Assembly: GCA_001898645.1 (NCBI GenBank)
Contig: MKUQ01000036.1
Location: 16,053-80,052 of the forward strand
Source of the DNA: Burkholderiales bacterium 70-64
Lineage (GTDB): Bacteria > Pseudomonadota > Gammaproteobacteria > Burkholderiales > Burkholderiaceae_E
Direction of reading: 5' to 3'
Length of the DNA: 64,000 bases
The translations under genes and the position numbers were made by a program. Shown piece by piece: positions 25,639 through 34,705 of the stretch (positions are counted from its first letter, which is position 1; each line of letters starts with the position of its first letter). The notes under the pieces are model-generated. The model did not search any database, had not been told where the DNA came from, and saw nothing but the letters and a program-made list of their open reading frames with translations.

Positions 25639-26325
25639 GTGAGCGCCCGAATCCTGATCGTCGAAGACGAGCCGGCCATCCGCGAACTGCTCGCGGTGAA
25701 CCTGCGGCACGCCGGCTACGTCGTCGATGCGGCCGACACCGCCGAGGCCGCGCAGATGCACCTGGACGCGGCAACGCCCGACCTGGTGCTGCTCGACTGG
25801 ATGCTGCCCGGCCAGTCGGGCATCGATCTCGCGCGCCGCCTGCGCGGCGATGCCCGCACGCGCCACCTGCCGATCGTGATCCTGACCGCGCGCGCGCAGG
25901 AAGGCGACAAGCTGCAGGGCTTCGAAGTCGGCGCCGACGACTACGTGACCAAACCGTTCTCGCCGCGCGAACTGCTGGCGCGGATCCGCGCGCTGTTGCG
26001 CCGCAGTGCCCCCGAGGCCGGCGAGGATCCGCTGGAGATCGCCGGGCTGCGCCTGGAGCCGGCGAGCTTCCGGGTGCTGGCCGACGGCCGGCCGGTCGAG
26101 CTCAGCCCCACCGAGTTCAGGCTGCTGCGCTATTTCATGACGCATCCGGACCGCGTGCTCTCGCGCACCCGGCTGCTCGACAACGTCTGGGGCGATCACG
26201 TGTATATTGAGGAGCGCACGGTCGATGTCCACATCCGACGCCTGCGGCTGGCGCTCGCACCCGGTGGCCACGATCGCCTGATCGAAACCGTACGCGGCGG
26301 GGGGTACCGCTTCCTGCCGCGCTGA
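25639..26325 (+). CDS. phoB: Phosphate regulon response regulator PhoB
   Basis: OmpR-family regulator of 228 residues. The receiver domain has the acidic pocket (ED at 9–11), phospho-acceptor Asp53 (LLDWMLPG) and conserved TKPFSP around 105. The C-terminal winged helix has LSPTEFRLL and the recognition helix ERTVDVHIRRLR. GTG start at 25639; the preceding Pho box fixes the promoter. Followed 12 bases on by phoR. Assignment as PhoB rather than a generic OmpR regulator rests on the phoR/pst/phoU neighbours and Pho boxes. Confidence 0.93.
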   Translation: MSARILIVEDEPAIRELLAVNLRHAGYVVDAADTAEAAQMHLDAATPDLVLLDWMLPGQSGIDLARRLRGDARTRHLPIVILTARAQEGDKLQGFEVGADDYVTKPFSPRELLARIRALLRRSAPEAGEDPLEIAGLRLEPASFRVLADGRPVELSPTEFRLLRYFMTHPDRVLSRTRLLDNVWGDHVYIEERTVDVHIRRLRLALAPGGHDRLIETVRGGGYRFLPR

Positions 26326-26337
26326 CACCCGGGCCCC

Positions 26338-27705
26338 TTGAAGCTCCTGCTACGCAGTCTCGCCGTCATCGCGCTGATCGCCCTCGTCGGGATCGGCCTC
26401 GATACGTTCGTCTCCGAGCATGGTGCCGTCTGGTGGCTGGGCATTGCATTCGTCGCCGCGGCCATCATGCAGACCGTCTACCTGGTGCGCCTGTACCACT
26501 GGTCGTCGCTGCCGCGCAACCGCGCCCTGCCCGCCGGCATCGGCCCGTGGCGGCCCATCATCGCGCGGCTGGCGCGCTTCGTGCGCCAGGAGACCGACGC
26601 GCGCACCGAGCTGGTTTCCGAGCTGGAGCGCATCCACGCCGCGGTCGACCGGCTTCCCGACGGCCTGGTGGTGCTCGACCGCTACGACCACGTCCTGTGG
26701 GCCAACGACGCGGCCGAGGCCCTGCACGGCATCTTCGGCACGCGCCGGCCGATCCATCACTTCATCCGCCAGCCGGAATTCGCGCGCTTCATCCAGGCCA
26801 ACGAGCCCGACAGCACCCTGCGCATCCAGCTGCCCGCCTACCCGGGGCACACTTACGAGCTGCGGCTGCCGCGCACGCCGGGCGACCAGAAGCTGCTGAT
26901 CACGCGCGACATCACCGACCAGGCCAAGCTCGACGCCATGCGCAGCGACTTCGTGGCCAACGTCTCGCACGAGATCCGCACGCCGATCACGGTCATCGCC
27001 GGCTTCGCGGAGACGCTGCTCACGCTCGAAATCGACGAAGCGGCGCGGCGCGAGTACCTCGGCTCAATCCTGAAGCAGAGCCAGACCATGCAGCGGCTGG
27101 TCGAAGACCTGCTGATGCTGTCCTCGCTGGAGAGCGACGGCAGCACGCTCGAAGACGAGCCGCTCGAGGTGCAGCCGCTGCTCGAGTCGCTGCTCGAGGA
27201 GGCGCGCCTGCTCTCGCAGGGACGCCACCACTTCGCCCTGCGCCTGGAAGGTCCGCGCCGCATCGTGGCCGCGCCCGGCGAGCTGGAAAGCGCGGTGCGC
27301 AACCTGCTGACCAATGCGATCCGCTATACGCCCGAGGGCGGGCGCATCGGCATCGAGTGGCGGGTGCAGGACAGCGAAGGACGCATCACCGTGCGCGACA
27401 CCGGCATCGGTATCGCTGCCGAGCACATCCCGCGCCTCACCGAACGCTTCTACCGGGTCGACCGGGGCCGCTCGCGCGCCAACGGCGGCACCGGGCTGGG
27501 GCTGGCGATCATCAAGCGCATCATGCATCGCCACCAGGGGCGCCTCCAGTTCGAGACCGCGCCGGGCAAGGGCAGCGCCTTCACGCTGTGCCTGCCCGCC
27601 GCCCGCCTGGTGCCCGATCCCGTCCCGGTCCCGGTCCCGGCTCCGGCCCCTGCGGGCACTGCGCAGGCCGGCACGGATCCGGCGAGCACCGCCCAGAGGG
27701 CTTGA
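26338..27705 (+). CDS. phoR: Phosphate regulon sensor histidine kinase PhoR
   Basis: Protein of 455 residues. Two membrane helices in the first 52 residues, a charged linker, a PAS domain (about 100–195), the HisKA box with phospho-acceptor His211 (VSHEIRTP) and an ATPase domain with NLLTNAIRYTPEGG, DTGIGI and GTGLGLAI. No large periplasmic domain, as usual for PhoR, which takes its signal from PstSCAB–PhoU. The TTG at 26338 is the only start near phoB. A Pro/Val/Ala-rich tail of some 30 residues ends the protein. Confidence 0.92.
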   Translation: MKLLLRSLAVIALIALVGIGLDTFVSEHGAVWWLGIAFVAAAIMQTVYLVRLYHWSSLPRNRALPAGIGPWRPIIARLARFVRQETDARTELVSELERIHAAVDRLPDGLVVLDRYDHVLWANDAAEALHGIFGTRRPIHHFIRQPEFARFIQANEPDSTLRIQLPAYPGHTYELRLPRTPGDQKLLITRDITDQAKLDAMRSDFVANVSHEIRTPITVIAGFAETLLTLEIDEAARREYLGSILKQSQTMQRLVEDLLMLSSLESDGSTLEDEPLEVQPLLESLLEEARLLSQGRHHFALRLEGPRRIVAAPGELESAVRNLLTNAIRYTPEGGRIGIEWRVQDSEGRITVRDTGIGIAAEHIPRLTERFYRVDRGRSRANGGTGLGLAIIKRIMHRHQGRLQFETAPGKGSAFTLCLPAARLVPDPVPVPVPAPAPAGTAQAGTDPASTAQRA

Positions 27706-27712
27706 CACGGCG

Positions 27713-28396
27713 TCAGGCGCCCGGGCCGCCGCCCGCGTGGCGCAGGTCTATCCCCTCGACCATGTTGACCACGTACTCGGCGATGTTCTTCGCGTGATCG
27801 CCGACGCGCTCGATCGACTGCACGATGAAGATCAGCGCCAGTCCGGGCGACACGGCCTGCGGCCCGGCCGACATCCTCGCCATGAGCTCGGCGACCAGCT
27901 CGTCGCGCAGTGCATCGACCTCGTCGTCGCGATCGTCGAGCAGCGCGGCGACCCGGGTATCGTGGCGCACGAAGGCATCGATCGCTGCATCGAGCATGCC
28001 GCACACCAGCGCCGACATGCGCTCGATGCGATCCATGGCGATCGGCGGGCCGGCCGGCTGCAGCGCGCGGCTCTTGAGGGCGATCTTCTTGGCCTCGTCG
28101 CCGATGCGCTCGAGATCGTTGATCGTGTGGATCACCGCGATGATCTCGCGCAGGTCGATCGCGATCGGCTGGCGCCGGGCGATGGTCTGGTTGCAGCGCA
28201 GGTCCGACTCGACGTGCAGTTGGTTGACCTTCTGCTCGTCGGCGAGCACCTGCGCCGCCAGGCCCGGGGCGCGCAGGCGCACGGCGTCGACCGCACGCAC
28301 GAACTGCCGCTCGACCAGGGCGCCCATCATGGTCACGGCGCTGCGCAGCGCGTCGATGTCGGTGTCGAACTGGCGGTGGGTGTATTCCTGGCTCAT
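27713..28396 (-). CDS. phoU: Phosphate signalling protein PhoU
   Basis: All-helical protein of 227 residues made of two PhoU repeats; each has the acidic metal-binding pattern (DLREIIAVIHTINDLERIGDEAK and the later LALIFIVQSIERVGDHAKNIAEYV). It links the Pst transporter to PhoR and restrains kinase activity when phosphate is plentiful. Last gene of the leftward pst operon, 10 bases after pstB, and convergent with phoR at only 7 bases. GTG at 28402 is an alternative start. Confidence 0.93.
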   Translation of the reverse strand: MSQEYTHRQFDTDIDALRSAVTMMGALVERQFVRAVDAVRLRAPGLAAQVLADEQKVNQLHVESDLRCNQTIARRQPIAIDLREIIAVIHTINDLERIGDEAKKIALKSRALQPAGPPIAMDRIERMSALVCGMLDAAIDAFVRHDTRVAALLDDRDDEVDALRDELVAELMARMSAGPQAVSPGLALIFIVQSIERVGDHAKNIAEYVVNMVEGIDLRHAGGGPGA

Positions 28397-28406
28397 CTGC
28401 ACGCCC

Positions 28407-29186
28407 TCAGCCGAAGCGGCCGGTGATGTAGTCCTCCGTCGCCTTCTTGCGCGGCTTGATGAAGATCTCGTCGGTGCTGCCGGACTCGATCAGCTCGCCG
28501 AGGTACATGTAGGCGGTGTAGTCGGAGATGCGCGCCGCCTGCTGCATGTTGTGGGTGACGATGGCGATCGTGTACTCGCTCTTCAGCTCGTTGACCAGCT
28601 CCTCGATCTTCGCCGTCGAGATCGGGTCCAGCGCGCTGGTCGGCTCGTCGAGCAGGAGCACCTCGGGCTTGACGGCCACCATGCGCGCGATGCACAGCCG
28701 CTGCTGCTGGCCGCCCGACAGGCTCAGGCCGCTCCTGTCGAGCTTGTCCCCGACCTCCTCCCACAGCGCGGCCTTGCGCAGCGCCCACTCGACGCGCTCG
28801 CGCATGGCCGCCGCCGACAGCCGCTCGTACAGGCGCACGCCGAACGCGATGTTCTCGAAGATCGTCATCGGGAACGGGGTGGGCTTCTGGAACACCATGC
28901 CGACCCTGGCGCGCAGCAGGTTCACGTCCACCGACGCGTCGAGGATGTTGCGGTCGTTGATCAGGATCCGGCCCTCGGCGCGCTGGTTCGGATAGAGGTC
29001 GAACATGCGATTGAAGGTGCGCAGCAGGGTCGACTTGCCGCATCCGGACGGGCCGATGAACGCCGTGACGCGGTTGCGCGCGATGTCGAGCGACACGTCC
29101 CTCAGGCCCTGGAAGCGGCCGTAGAAGAACGACAGGTTCTCGACCCGGATGGCCGGGGCGGGGGCGGTCTGCGCGGCGGTGCTCAT
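28407..29186 (-). CDS. pstB: Phosphate ABC transporter ATP-binding protein
   Basis: ABC ATPase of 259 residues: Walker [11 protein letters not shown]-loop [10 protein letters not shown], signature LSGGQQQR, Walker [13 protein letters not shown] and switch His in VTHNMQQA. The KPTPFPMTI loop is typical of PstB. Powers high-affinity phosphate uptake with PstS, PstC and PstA. Sits between pstA (19 bases) and phoU. Confidence 0.95.
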   Translation of the reverse strand: MSTAAQTAPAPAIRVENLSFFYGRFQGLRDVSLDIARNRVTAFIGPSGCGKSTLLRTFNRMFDLYPNQRAEGRILINDRNILDASVDVNLLRARVGMVFQKPTPFPMTIFENIAFGVRLYERLSAAAMRERVEWALRKAALWEEVGDKLDRSGLSLSGGQQQRLCIARMVAVKPEVLLLDEPTSALDPISTAKIEELVNELKSEYTIAIVTHNMQQAARISDYTAYMYLGELIESGSTDEIFIKPRKKATEDYITGRFG

Positions 29187-29205
29187 GCGGGCCTTGCGGG
29201 CGGGT

Positions 29206-30054
29206 TCACGCGCGCACCCGGTCGCGGAACAGGGTGCGCGCCACGATGTTGATGCCCAGCACGACCAGCGCGATCAGCGCTGCGCCGCCCCAGGCGAGCC
29301 GTTGCCAGTTCTCGTAGGGGCTCATGGCGAAGTTGTAGATCACCACCGGCAGGTTGGCCATCGGCCGGCTCATGTCGAGGCTGAAGAACTGGTTGTTGAG
29401 CGCGGTGAACAGCAGCGGCGCGGTCTCCCCGGTGATGCGCGCCACCGCCAGCAGCACGCCGGTGACGACGCCGCCGCGCACCGCGCGCAGCGCCACCGCC
29501 ACGCTGACCTTCCAGCGCGGCGCGCCGAGCGCGAATGCCGCCTCGCGCAGGCTGCCCGGCACCAGCGCCAGCATGTTCTCGGTGGTGCGCACGACCACCG
29601 GCAGCGCGATCAGGCTCAGCGCGAGCGTGCCGGCCCAGCCCGAGAAGTGCTGCACCGTGGCCACCGCGATCGCATAGACGAACAGGCCGACCACGATCGA
29701 CGGCGCCGAGAGCATGATGTCGGTGACGAAGCGCGTGGCCGCCGCGAACTTCGAGCGGGCGCCGAATTCCGCCAGGTACATGCCGGCGAGGATGCCGATC
29801 GGCGTCGAGACCAGGGTCGCGGCCGTGACCATCATCAGGCTGCCGGCGATGGCGTTGGACAGGCCGCCGCCCTCGGTGCCGGGCGCCGGCGTGGCACGCA
29901 GGAAGAGGTCCGGGCCGAACGAGGACAGGCCGTTCCACAGCAGCGTGGCGAGGATCCAGGCCAGCGCGGCCAGGCCGAGCGCCATCGAGGCCGCGGACAC
30001 CGCCAGCCCGAGGCCGTTGGCGACCTTGCGGCGACGATGCAGGCGCGCGTCCAT
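29206..30054 (-). CDS. pstA: Phosphate ABC transporter permease PstA
   Basis: Inner-membrane permease of 282 residues with six predicted helices and the BPD_transp_1 EAA-type loop ([23 protein letters not shown]). The segment [17 protein letters not shown] is typical of PstA. Forms the channel with PstC. Ten bases separate it from pstC upstream. Confidence 0.93.
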   Translation of the reverse strand: MDARLHRRRKVANGLGLAVSAASMALGLAALAWILATLLWNGLSSFGPDLFLRATPAPGTEGGGLSNAIAGSLMMVTAATLVSTPIGILAGMYLAEFGARSKFAAATRFVTDIMLSAPSIVVGLFVYAIAVATVQHFSGWAGTLALSLIALPVVVRTTENMLALVPGSLREAAFALGAPRWKVSVAVALRAVRGGVVTGVLLAVARITGETAPLLFTALNNQFFSLDMSRPMANLPVVIYNFAMSPYENWQRLAWGGAALIALVVLGINIVARTLFRDRVRA

Positions 30055-30064
30055 GCCGGTGCGC

Positions 30065-31081
30065 TCAGCTGCCGGCGCGCGCCAGGCTGCGCTGCGTCAG
30101 CCACTTGGTGGCGCCCAGCACGACGAAGGTGATCACGAACAGCAGCAGCCCGATCGCGAACAGCGACGGAATGTGCAGCGCCGGATCGGCCTCCGCGAAC
30201 TCGTTGGCCAGCGTCGAGGCGATCGAGTTGCCCGGCGCGAACAGGCTCGCGGCCAGCCGGTTGGCGTTGCCGATCACGAAGGTGACCGCCATGGTCTCGC
30301 CGAGCGCGCGGCCGAGGCCGAGCATGATGCCGCCGATCACGCCGGCGCGCGCATGGGGCAGCACCACCCTGCACACCACCTCCCAGGTGGTGCACCCGAG
30401 CCCGTAGGCGGACTCCTTGAGCACCGCGGGCACCGTCTCGAACACGTCGCGCATCACCGAGGCGATGAACGGGATCACCATCAGGGCCAGCACCACGCCG
30501 GCGGTGAACACGCCGATCCCCAGCGGCGGACCGGCGAACAGCGGCAGGCCGGTGCCGACCAGCAGCGGCTGCAGGGTGTCCTGCAGCAACGGGGCGAGGA
30601 TGAACAGGCCCCAGAAGCCGTAGATGATCGAGGGGATGCCGGCGAGCAGCTCGATCGCCGTGCCGAGCGGACGGCGCAGCCAGGCCGGGCACATCTCGGT
30701 GAGGAAGACCGCGATCCCGAAACTGACCGGCACGCCGACGAGCAGGGCGATGGCCGAGGTGACGAGCGTTCCGTAGACCGGGATCACCGCACCGTACACG
30801 TCGTCGGCCGGACTCCAGGTGGTGCCGCGGAAGAACGCGAAGCCGAAGGTACGCAGCGCCGGCCAGGCCTCGACGGCCAGCGCCACGAGGATGCCGGTCA
30901 GCCCGACCAGCACCAGCGCGGCGAAGGCACGGGTCACCCACAGGAAGGCCCGGTCCTGCACGGCGAAGCCTCGCACCCGCCGGGCGAGCGCCCGCTGCGA
31001 GCGCGAAGCGCCGGCCGGCGCATCGGCGACGATCTGCGCGCCCGGCACGGCCCCGGTCGATGCATCCATCGCCGGCTTCAT
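30065..31081 (-). CDS. pstC: Phosphate ABC transporter permease PstC
   Basis: Permease of about 338 residues. A polar N terminus of some 45 residues precedes six helices; the loop LKESAYGLGCTTWEVVCRVVLPHA is the EAA motif and GLGRALGETMAVTFVIGN is typical of PstC. Start uncertain: ATG 31081 chosen; GTG 31105 and ATG 31069 are alternatives, none with a strong ribosome binding site. Follows pstS by 42 bases. Confidence 0.92.
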   Translation of the reverse strand: MKPAMDASTGAVPGAQIVADAPAGASRSQRALARRVRGFAVQDRAFLWVTRAFAALVLVGLTGILVALAVEAWPALRTFGFAFFRGTTWSPADDVYGAVIPVYGTLVTSAIALLVGVPVSFGIAVFLTEMCPAWLRRPLGTAIELLAGIPSIIYGFWGLFILAPLLQDTLQPLLVGTGLPLFAGPPLGIGVFTAGVVLALMVIPFIASVMRDVFETVPAVLKESAYGLGCTTWEVVCRVVLPHARAGVIGGIMLGLGRALGETMAVTFVIGNANRLAASLFAPGNSIASTLANEFAEADPALHIPSLFAIGLLLFVITFVVLGATKWLTQRSLARAGS

Positions 31082-31123
31082 TCCGGCAGCGGCGGCCGGC
31101 ACCACGCGCTCACTGGGCGAGCC

Positions 31124-32164
31124 TCATTGGGCAGGCGTGAGGACGGCCTTGCCCGCGGGATCGCGGATCTCGCGCCACGATGCCTCGACCTGCTTGACGA
31201 CACTCGCCGGCAGCGGCACGTAGTCGAGCTCGGCCGCCAGCTTCTGGCCGCTGCTCAACGCCCAGCGGAAGAACTTCAGGACTTCCAGCGATCGCTCCGG
31301 CCGCTCGGCGACCCTGTGCATCAGGATGTAGGTGGCCGAAGTCATCGGCCAGGCCTGCTCGCCGGGTTGGTCGTTCAGGTCGACGCCGAAGCCGGGCGCG
31401 GACGTCCAGTCGGCGTGTGCGGCCGCGGCAGCGAAGGTCGCGTCGCCCGGCTGCACCGCCTTGCCGGCGCGGTTCACCATGGCCGCATGCGACATCCGGT
31501 TCTGCCTGGCGTAGGCGTACTCGACGTAGCCGATCGCGCCGTCGATCTTGGTGACGTTGGCCGCCACGCCGGCATTGCCCTTGCCGCCGACGCCCGACTT
31601 CCAGTTCACCGTCTTGCCGGCGCCGATCTCCGCCTTGAATGCCGGCGACACCTGCGCCAGGTAGCCGGTGAAGGCGGCCGTGGTGCCCGAGGAGTCGGAG
31701 CGGTAGACCAGCGTGATGGCGGAGTCGGGGAGCTTCACGCCCGGGTTGAGCGCGGCGATCTTCGCGTCGTTCCAGCGGGTGATCGCGCCGCGGTAGACAC
31801 CGGCGAGCGCCTCGCCGGTCAGCACCAGCCGGCCCGGCTGCACGCCCGGCAGGTTCACCACCGCCACGATGCCGCCGATGACCGCCGGGAACTGCACCAG
31901 CCCGTTCTTCTCGAGCTCGGGCCCCTTCATCGGGTCGTCCGAGGCGCCGAAGTCGACGGTGCGCGCGGTGATCTGCTTGATGCCGCCGCCCGAGCCGATC
32001 GCCTGGTAGTTCACGCTGTGCCCGGTGGCCGCCTTGTAGGCTTCGGCCCACTTGGCATAGACCGGCGCGGGAAAGGTCGCCCCGGCGCCGGTGATGTCGG
32101 CCGCCTGCGCCGATGCCAGCCCGCAGGCCAGCGCGCCGCAGGCCAGGAAGCGTTGGATCTTCAT
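31124..32164 (-). CDS. pstS: Phosphate-binding periplasmic protein PstS
   Basis: Protein of 346 residues with signal peptide (1–22, ending AQA). The mature start DITGAGATFPAPVYAKWAEAY carries the first phosphate-binding residues, GSGGGIKQI and DFGASDDPMK the next, and RSDSSGTTAAFTGYL the C-lobe set. Delivers phosphate to PstCA. First gene of the operon, behind a Pho box. Confidence 0.95.
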   Translation of the reverse strand: MKIQRFLACGALACGLASAQAADITGAGATFPAPVYAKWAEAYKAATGHSVNYQAIGSGGGIKQITARTVDFGASDDPMKGPELEKNGLVQFPAVIGGIVAVVNLPGVQPGRLVLTGEALAGVYRGAITRWNDAKIAALNPGVKLPDSAITLVYRSDSSGTTAAFTGYLAQVSPAFKAEIGAGKTVNWKSGVGGKGNAGVAANVTKIDGAIGYVEYAYARQNRMSHAAMVNRAGKAVQPGDATFAAAAAHADWTSAPGFGVDLNDQPGEQAWPMTSATYILMHRVAERPERSLEVLKFFRWALSSGQKLAAELDYVPLPASVVKQVEASWREIRDPAGKAVLTPAQ

Positions 32165-32178
32165 TGCCGTATTCCCTG

Positions 32179-32200
32179 TGTGCTCGATGAGACGAGCACA
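32179..32200 (-). promoter_or_regulatory. Stem-loop in the pstS 5' leader
   Basis: Perfect 8-base arms (TGTGCTCG / CGAGCACA) around a six-base loop, located between the Pho box and the pstS start codon. It could stabilise the leader or affect translation; no T-run follows, so it is not an intrinsic terminator. Confidence 0.45.
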
Positions 32201-32215
32201 AGGTAAACCGGCCCG

Positions 32216-32233
32216 ATGACGGTTTCGTGACAG
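32216..32233 (-). promoter_or_regulatory. Pho box of the pst operon
   Basis: On the minus strand CTGTCAC (32227–32233) and CCGTCAT (32216–32222) are separated by four bases, a standard PhoB dimer site. It lies 52 bases upstream of the pstS ATG, leaving room for a -10 around TTTACC. Confidence 0.75.
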
Positions 32234-32270
32234 CGGCCCCGCGGGGCCGCCGCCGGCGTTCAGGGTCCGC

Positions 32271-33443
32271 TCACCCTGCGGTTCTCCCCGCGCCAGAGTC
32301 TGCCGCCGCGAAGCGCTCCAGGTGATGTTCTGCGTCGCCGAACTGCTGCGCGATCATGGCCAGGCGCTTGAACGTGTGCGAGACCTTCATCTCCTGCGTC
32401 ATGCCCATGCCGCCGTGCAGCTGGATGGCCTCCTGGCCGACGTGGCGGGCCGCATCGGCCACCTTCACCTTGGCGGCCGACACGACGCGGCGGCGCTCGG
32501 CCGCGTCGATCTCGCCGCGCGCGGCGGCATCGACCCTGGCGCAGGCCAGGTAGGTGATCGAGCGCGCCTGCTCGGCGCTGATGGTCATGTCGACCGTGCG
32601 GTGCTGCAGCGCCTGGAACGAGCCGATCGGCACGCCGAACTGGCGGCGCGTCTTGAGGTATTCGAGCGTCGCCTCGTTGGCGTAGCGCATCGCGCCGACG
32701 GCCTCGGCGCACAGCAGCACGATGGCGAAGTCGACCGCCTCCTCGATGGCGGGCAGCGCCCCGCCCGCTTCGCCCAGCAGCGCACCGGCGGGCAGCTTCA
32801 CGTCCTTCAGCACCAGGTCGGCCGCGCGCAGGTTGTCGACGGTCCGGTACGTCCTCATCGCCAGGCCGGGTGCCTGCGCGTCGACGACGAACAGGCCGAT
32901 GCCGGCCTCGTCGGCCGGCACGCCGGCGGTGCGTGCCGACACCACCAGCCGGTCGGCCATCGGCGCGTGCAGCACCGCCACCTTCTCGCCGTTCAGCACC
33001 CAGCCCTCGCCCGCCTTGCCGGCCCGCGTCTCGACCCGGGACAGCGTGTAGCGCGCGCCGCGCTCGCCGTGCGCGAAGGCGAGCTTCAGCGTGCCGTCGA
33101 TGATGGCCGGCAGCAGCGCGGCGCGCTGCGCGGCGCTGCCGCAGCACGCCACCAGCCGCCCGGCCGGGGCCAGCGTCGACAGGAACGGCTCGACCACCAG
33201 CCCGGCGCCGATCGCCTCCATGGTGCCGATCAGGTCGACCGCGCCGCCGCCGTAGCCGCCGTCGTCCTGCGCGAACGGCAGCGACAGCAGGCCCAGCCCG
33301 GCCAGCTCGCGCCAGGCCTCGTCGCTGTGCCCGGCGTGCGAGGCGACGATACGCTGGCGCGACTCGAAATCGTAGCGTTTCTCCACCAGCCGAGCGACGC
33401 TGTCGGCGAGCAGCTGCTGTTCCTCGGTGTACTGGAAGTCCAT
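32271..33443 (-). CDS. Acyl-CoA dehydrogenase (small-subunit-type)
   Basis: FAD flavoprotein of 390 residues. N-terminal helical domain (MDFQYTEEQQLLADSVARLV), a middle beta domain and a C-terminal domain with RRQFGVPIGSFQALQHR and IQLHGGMGMTQE. Such proteins often work as a pair with a second ACAD; here the partner lies 17 bases upstream in the same operon, an arrangement seen in PimC/PimD-like enzymes for dicarboxylic or branched acyl-CoAs. Electron acceptor would be ETF. Substrate cannot be fixed. Confidence 0.88.
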   Translation of the reverse strand: MDFQYTEEQQLLADSVARLVEKRYDFESRQRIVASHAGHSDEAWRELAGLGLLSLPFAQDDGGYGGGAVDLIGTMEAIGAGLVVEPFLSTLAPAGRLVACCGSAAQRAALLPAIIDGTLKLAFAHGERGARYTLSRVETRAGKAGEGWVLNGEKVAVLHAPMADRLVVSARTAGVPADEAGIGLFVVDAQAPGLAMRTYRTVDNLRAADLVLKDVKLPAGALLGEAGGALPAIEEAVDFAIVLLCAEAVGAMRYANEATLEYLKTRRQFGVPIGSFQALQHRTVDMTISAEQARSITYLACARVDAAARGEIDAAERRRVVSAAKVKVADAARHVGQEAIQLHGGMGMTQEMKVSHTFKRLAMIAQQFGDAEHHLERFAAADSGAGRTAG

Positions 33444-33460
33444 GGTGTCGCGCCTCGTAT

Positions 33461-34636
33461 TCAGAGCCCGAGGGCCGCCTTGGCGATGATGTTGCGCTGG
33501 ATCTCGTTGGAGCCGGCGTAGATCGAGGTCTTGCGGAAGTTGAAGTAGCGCGGCGCGATCGACGCCGTGAAGCCGTCGAAGCCCTCGTAATCGATCGGCC
33601 TGAACGCCTGCGCCAGCGGCCCGGCCGCCTGCATCAGCAGCTCGGTGATCGCCTGCTGGATCTCGGTGCCCTTGATCTTGAGCATCGACACCTCGGCGCC
33701 GATGCGGCCGGTGCGGCGCATCTCGTCGACGAAGCGCAGGTTGGTGATCTCCAGCGCCATCAGCTCGATCTCCACGCGCGAGACCTTGTCGCGGAAACGC
33801 GGGTCGTCGAGCAGCGGCCGGCCGTCCTTCGGCGCGTGCGCCGCGTACTCCTTGAGCTTGAGCAGCTCGCGCTTGGAGGCGCCGATGCGGCCGGTGTTCA
33901 GCCGCTCGTGGCCGAGCAGGTACTTGGCCACGGTCCAGCCCTTGCCCTCCTCGTGCACCCGGTTCTCGAGCGGCACCTTCACGTCGTCGAAGAACACCTC
34001 GTTGACCTCGTGGCCCTCGTCGAGCAGGATCAGCGGGCGCACGGTGATGCCCGGCGTCTTCATGTCGATCAGCAGGAAGCTGATGCCTTCCTGCTTCTTC
34101 GAGGAGGCATCGGTGCGCACCAGGCAGAAGATCCAGTCGCCGTAGTGCCCGAGCGTGGTCCAGATCTTCTGGCCGTTGACCACGTAGTGATCACCGTGGC
34201 GCTCGGCGCGCGTCTTCAGCGAGGCGAGGTCGGAGCCCGAGCCCGGCTCGGAGTAGCCCTGGCACCAGAAATCGTCGCAGTGGTAGATGCGCGGCAGGAA
34301 GTGCCGCTTCTGCGCCTCGGTGCCGAACTCCAGCAGCACCGACGCGCACATGGTCGGGCCGAAGGGCACGATGGGCGGGGCGCCGGCATACGCGTACTCT
34401 TCCTCGAAGATGTAGCGCTCGACCGGCGACCAGTCGGTGCCGCCCCACTCCCTGGGCCACGACGGCGCGACCCAGCCCTTCTTCGCCAGGATCTTGTGCC
34501 AGCGGACCAGGTCGTCCTTGGCGAGATCGCGGTAGTTCAGGACCTTGTCGCGCAGGTCGGCGGGGATGCTGGCGTCGAGCCAGGCGCGCACCTCGTCGCG
34601 AAAGGCAAGCTCTTGGGCGGAATAGTTCAGGTCCAT
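33461..34636 (-). CDS. Acyl-CoA dehydrogenase (large-subunit-type)
   Basis: ACAD of 391 residues with WCQGYSEPGSGSDLASLKTRA (flavin-binding), KIWTTLGHYGDWIFCLVRT and the C-terminal TSIYAGSNEIQRNIIAKAALGL typical of FadE-like proteins. First gene of a two-gene operon with the ACAD downstream. Likely forms a heteromeric dehydrogenase. No adjacent CoA ligase or transporter, so the pathway is open. Confidence 0.88.
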   Translation of the reverse strand: MDLNYSAQELAFRDEVRAWLDASIPADLRDKVLNYRDLAKDDLVRWHKILAKKGWVAPSWPREWGGTDWSPVERYIFEEEYAYAGAPPIVPFGPTMCASVLLEFGTEAQKRHFLPRIYHCDDFWCQGYSEPGSGSDLASLKTRAERHGDHYVVNGQKIWTTLGHYGDWIFCLVRTDASSKKQEGISFLLIDMKTPGITVRPLILLDEGHEVNEVFFDDVKVPLENRVHEEGKGWTVAKYLLGHERLNTGRIGASKRELLKLKEYAAHAPKDGRPLLDDPRFRDKVSRVEIELMALEITNLRFVDEMRRTGRIGAEVSMLKIKGTEIQQAITELLMQAAGPLAQAFRPIDYEGFDGFTASIAPRYFNFRKTSIYAGSNEIQRNIIAKAALGL

Positions 34637-34705
34637 GGGAGCTCCGGCGGGAACGGGCGCTGCGGGCCGTCGGCCTGCCGGACAATGATAGCGCGCACGC
34701 GCGGC

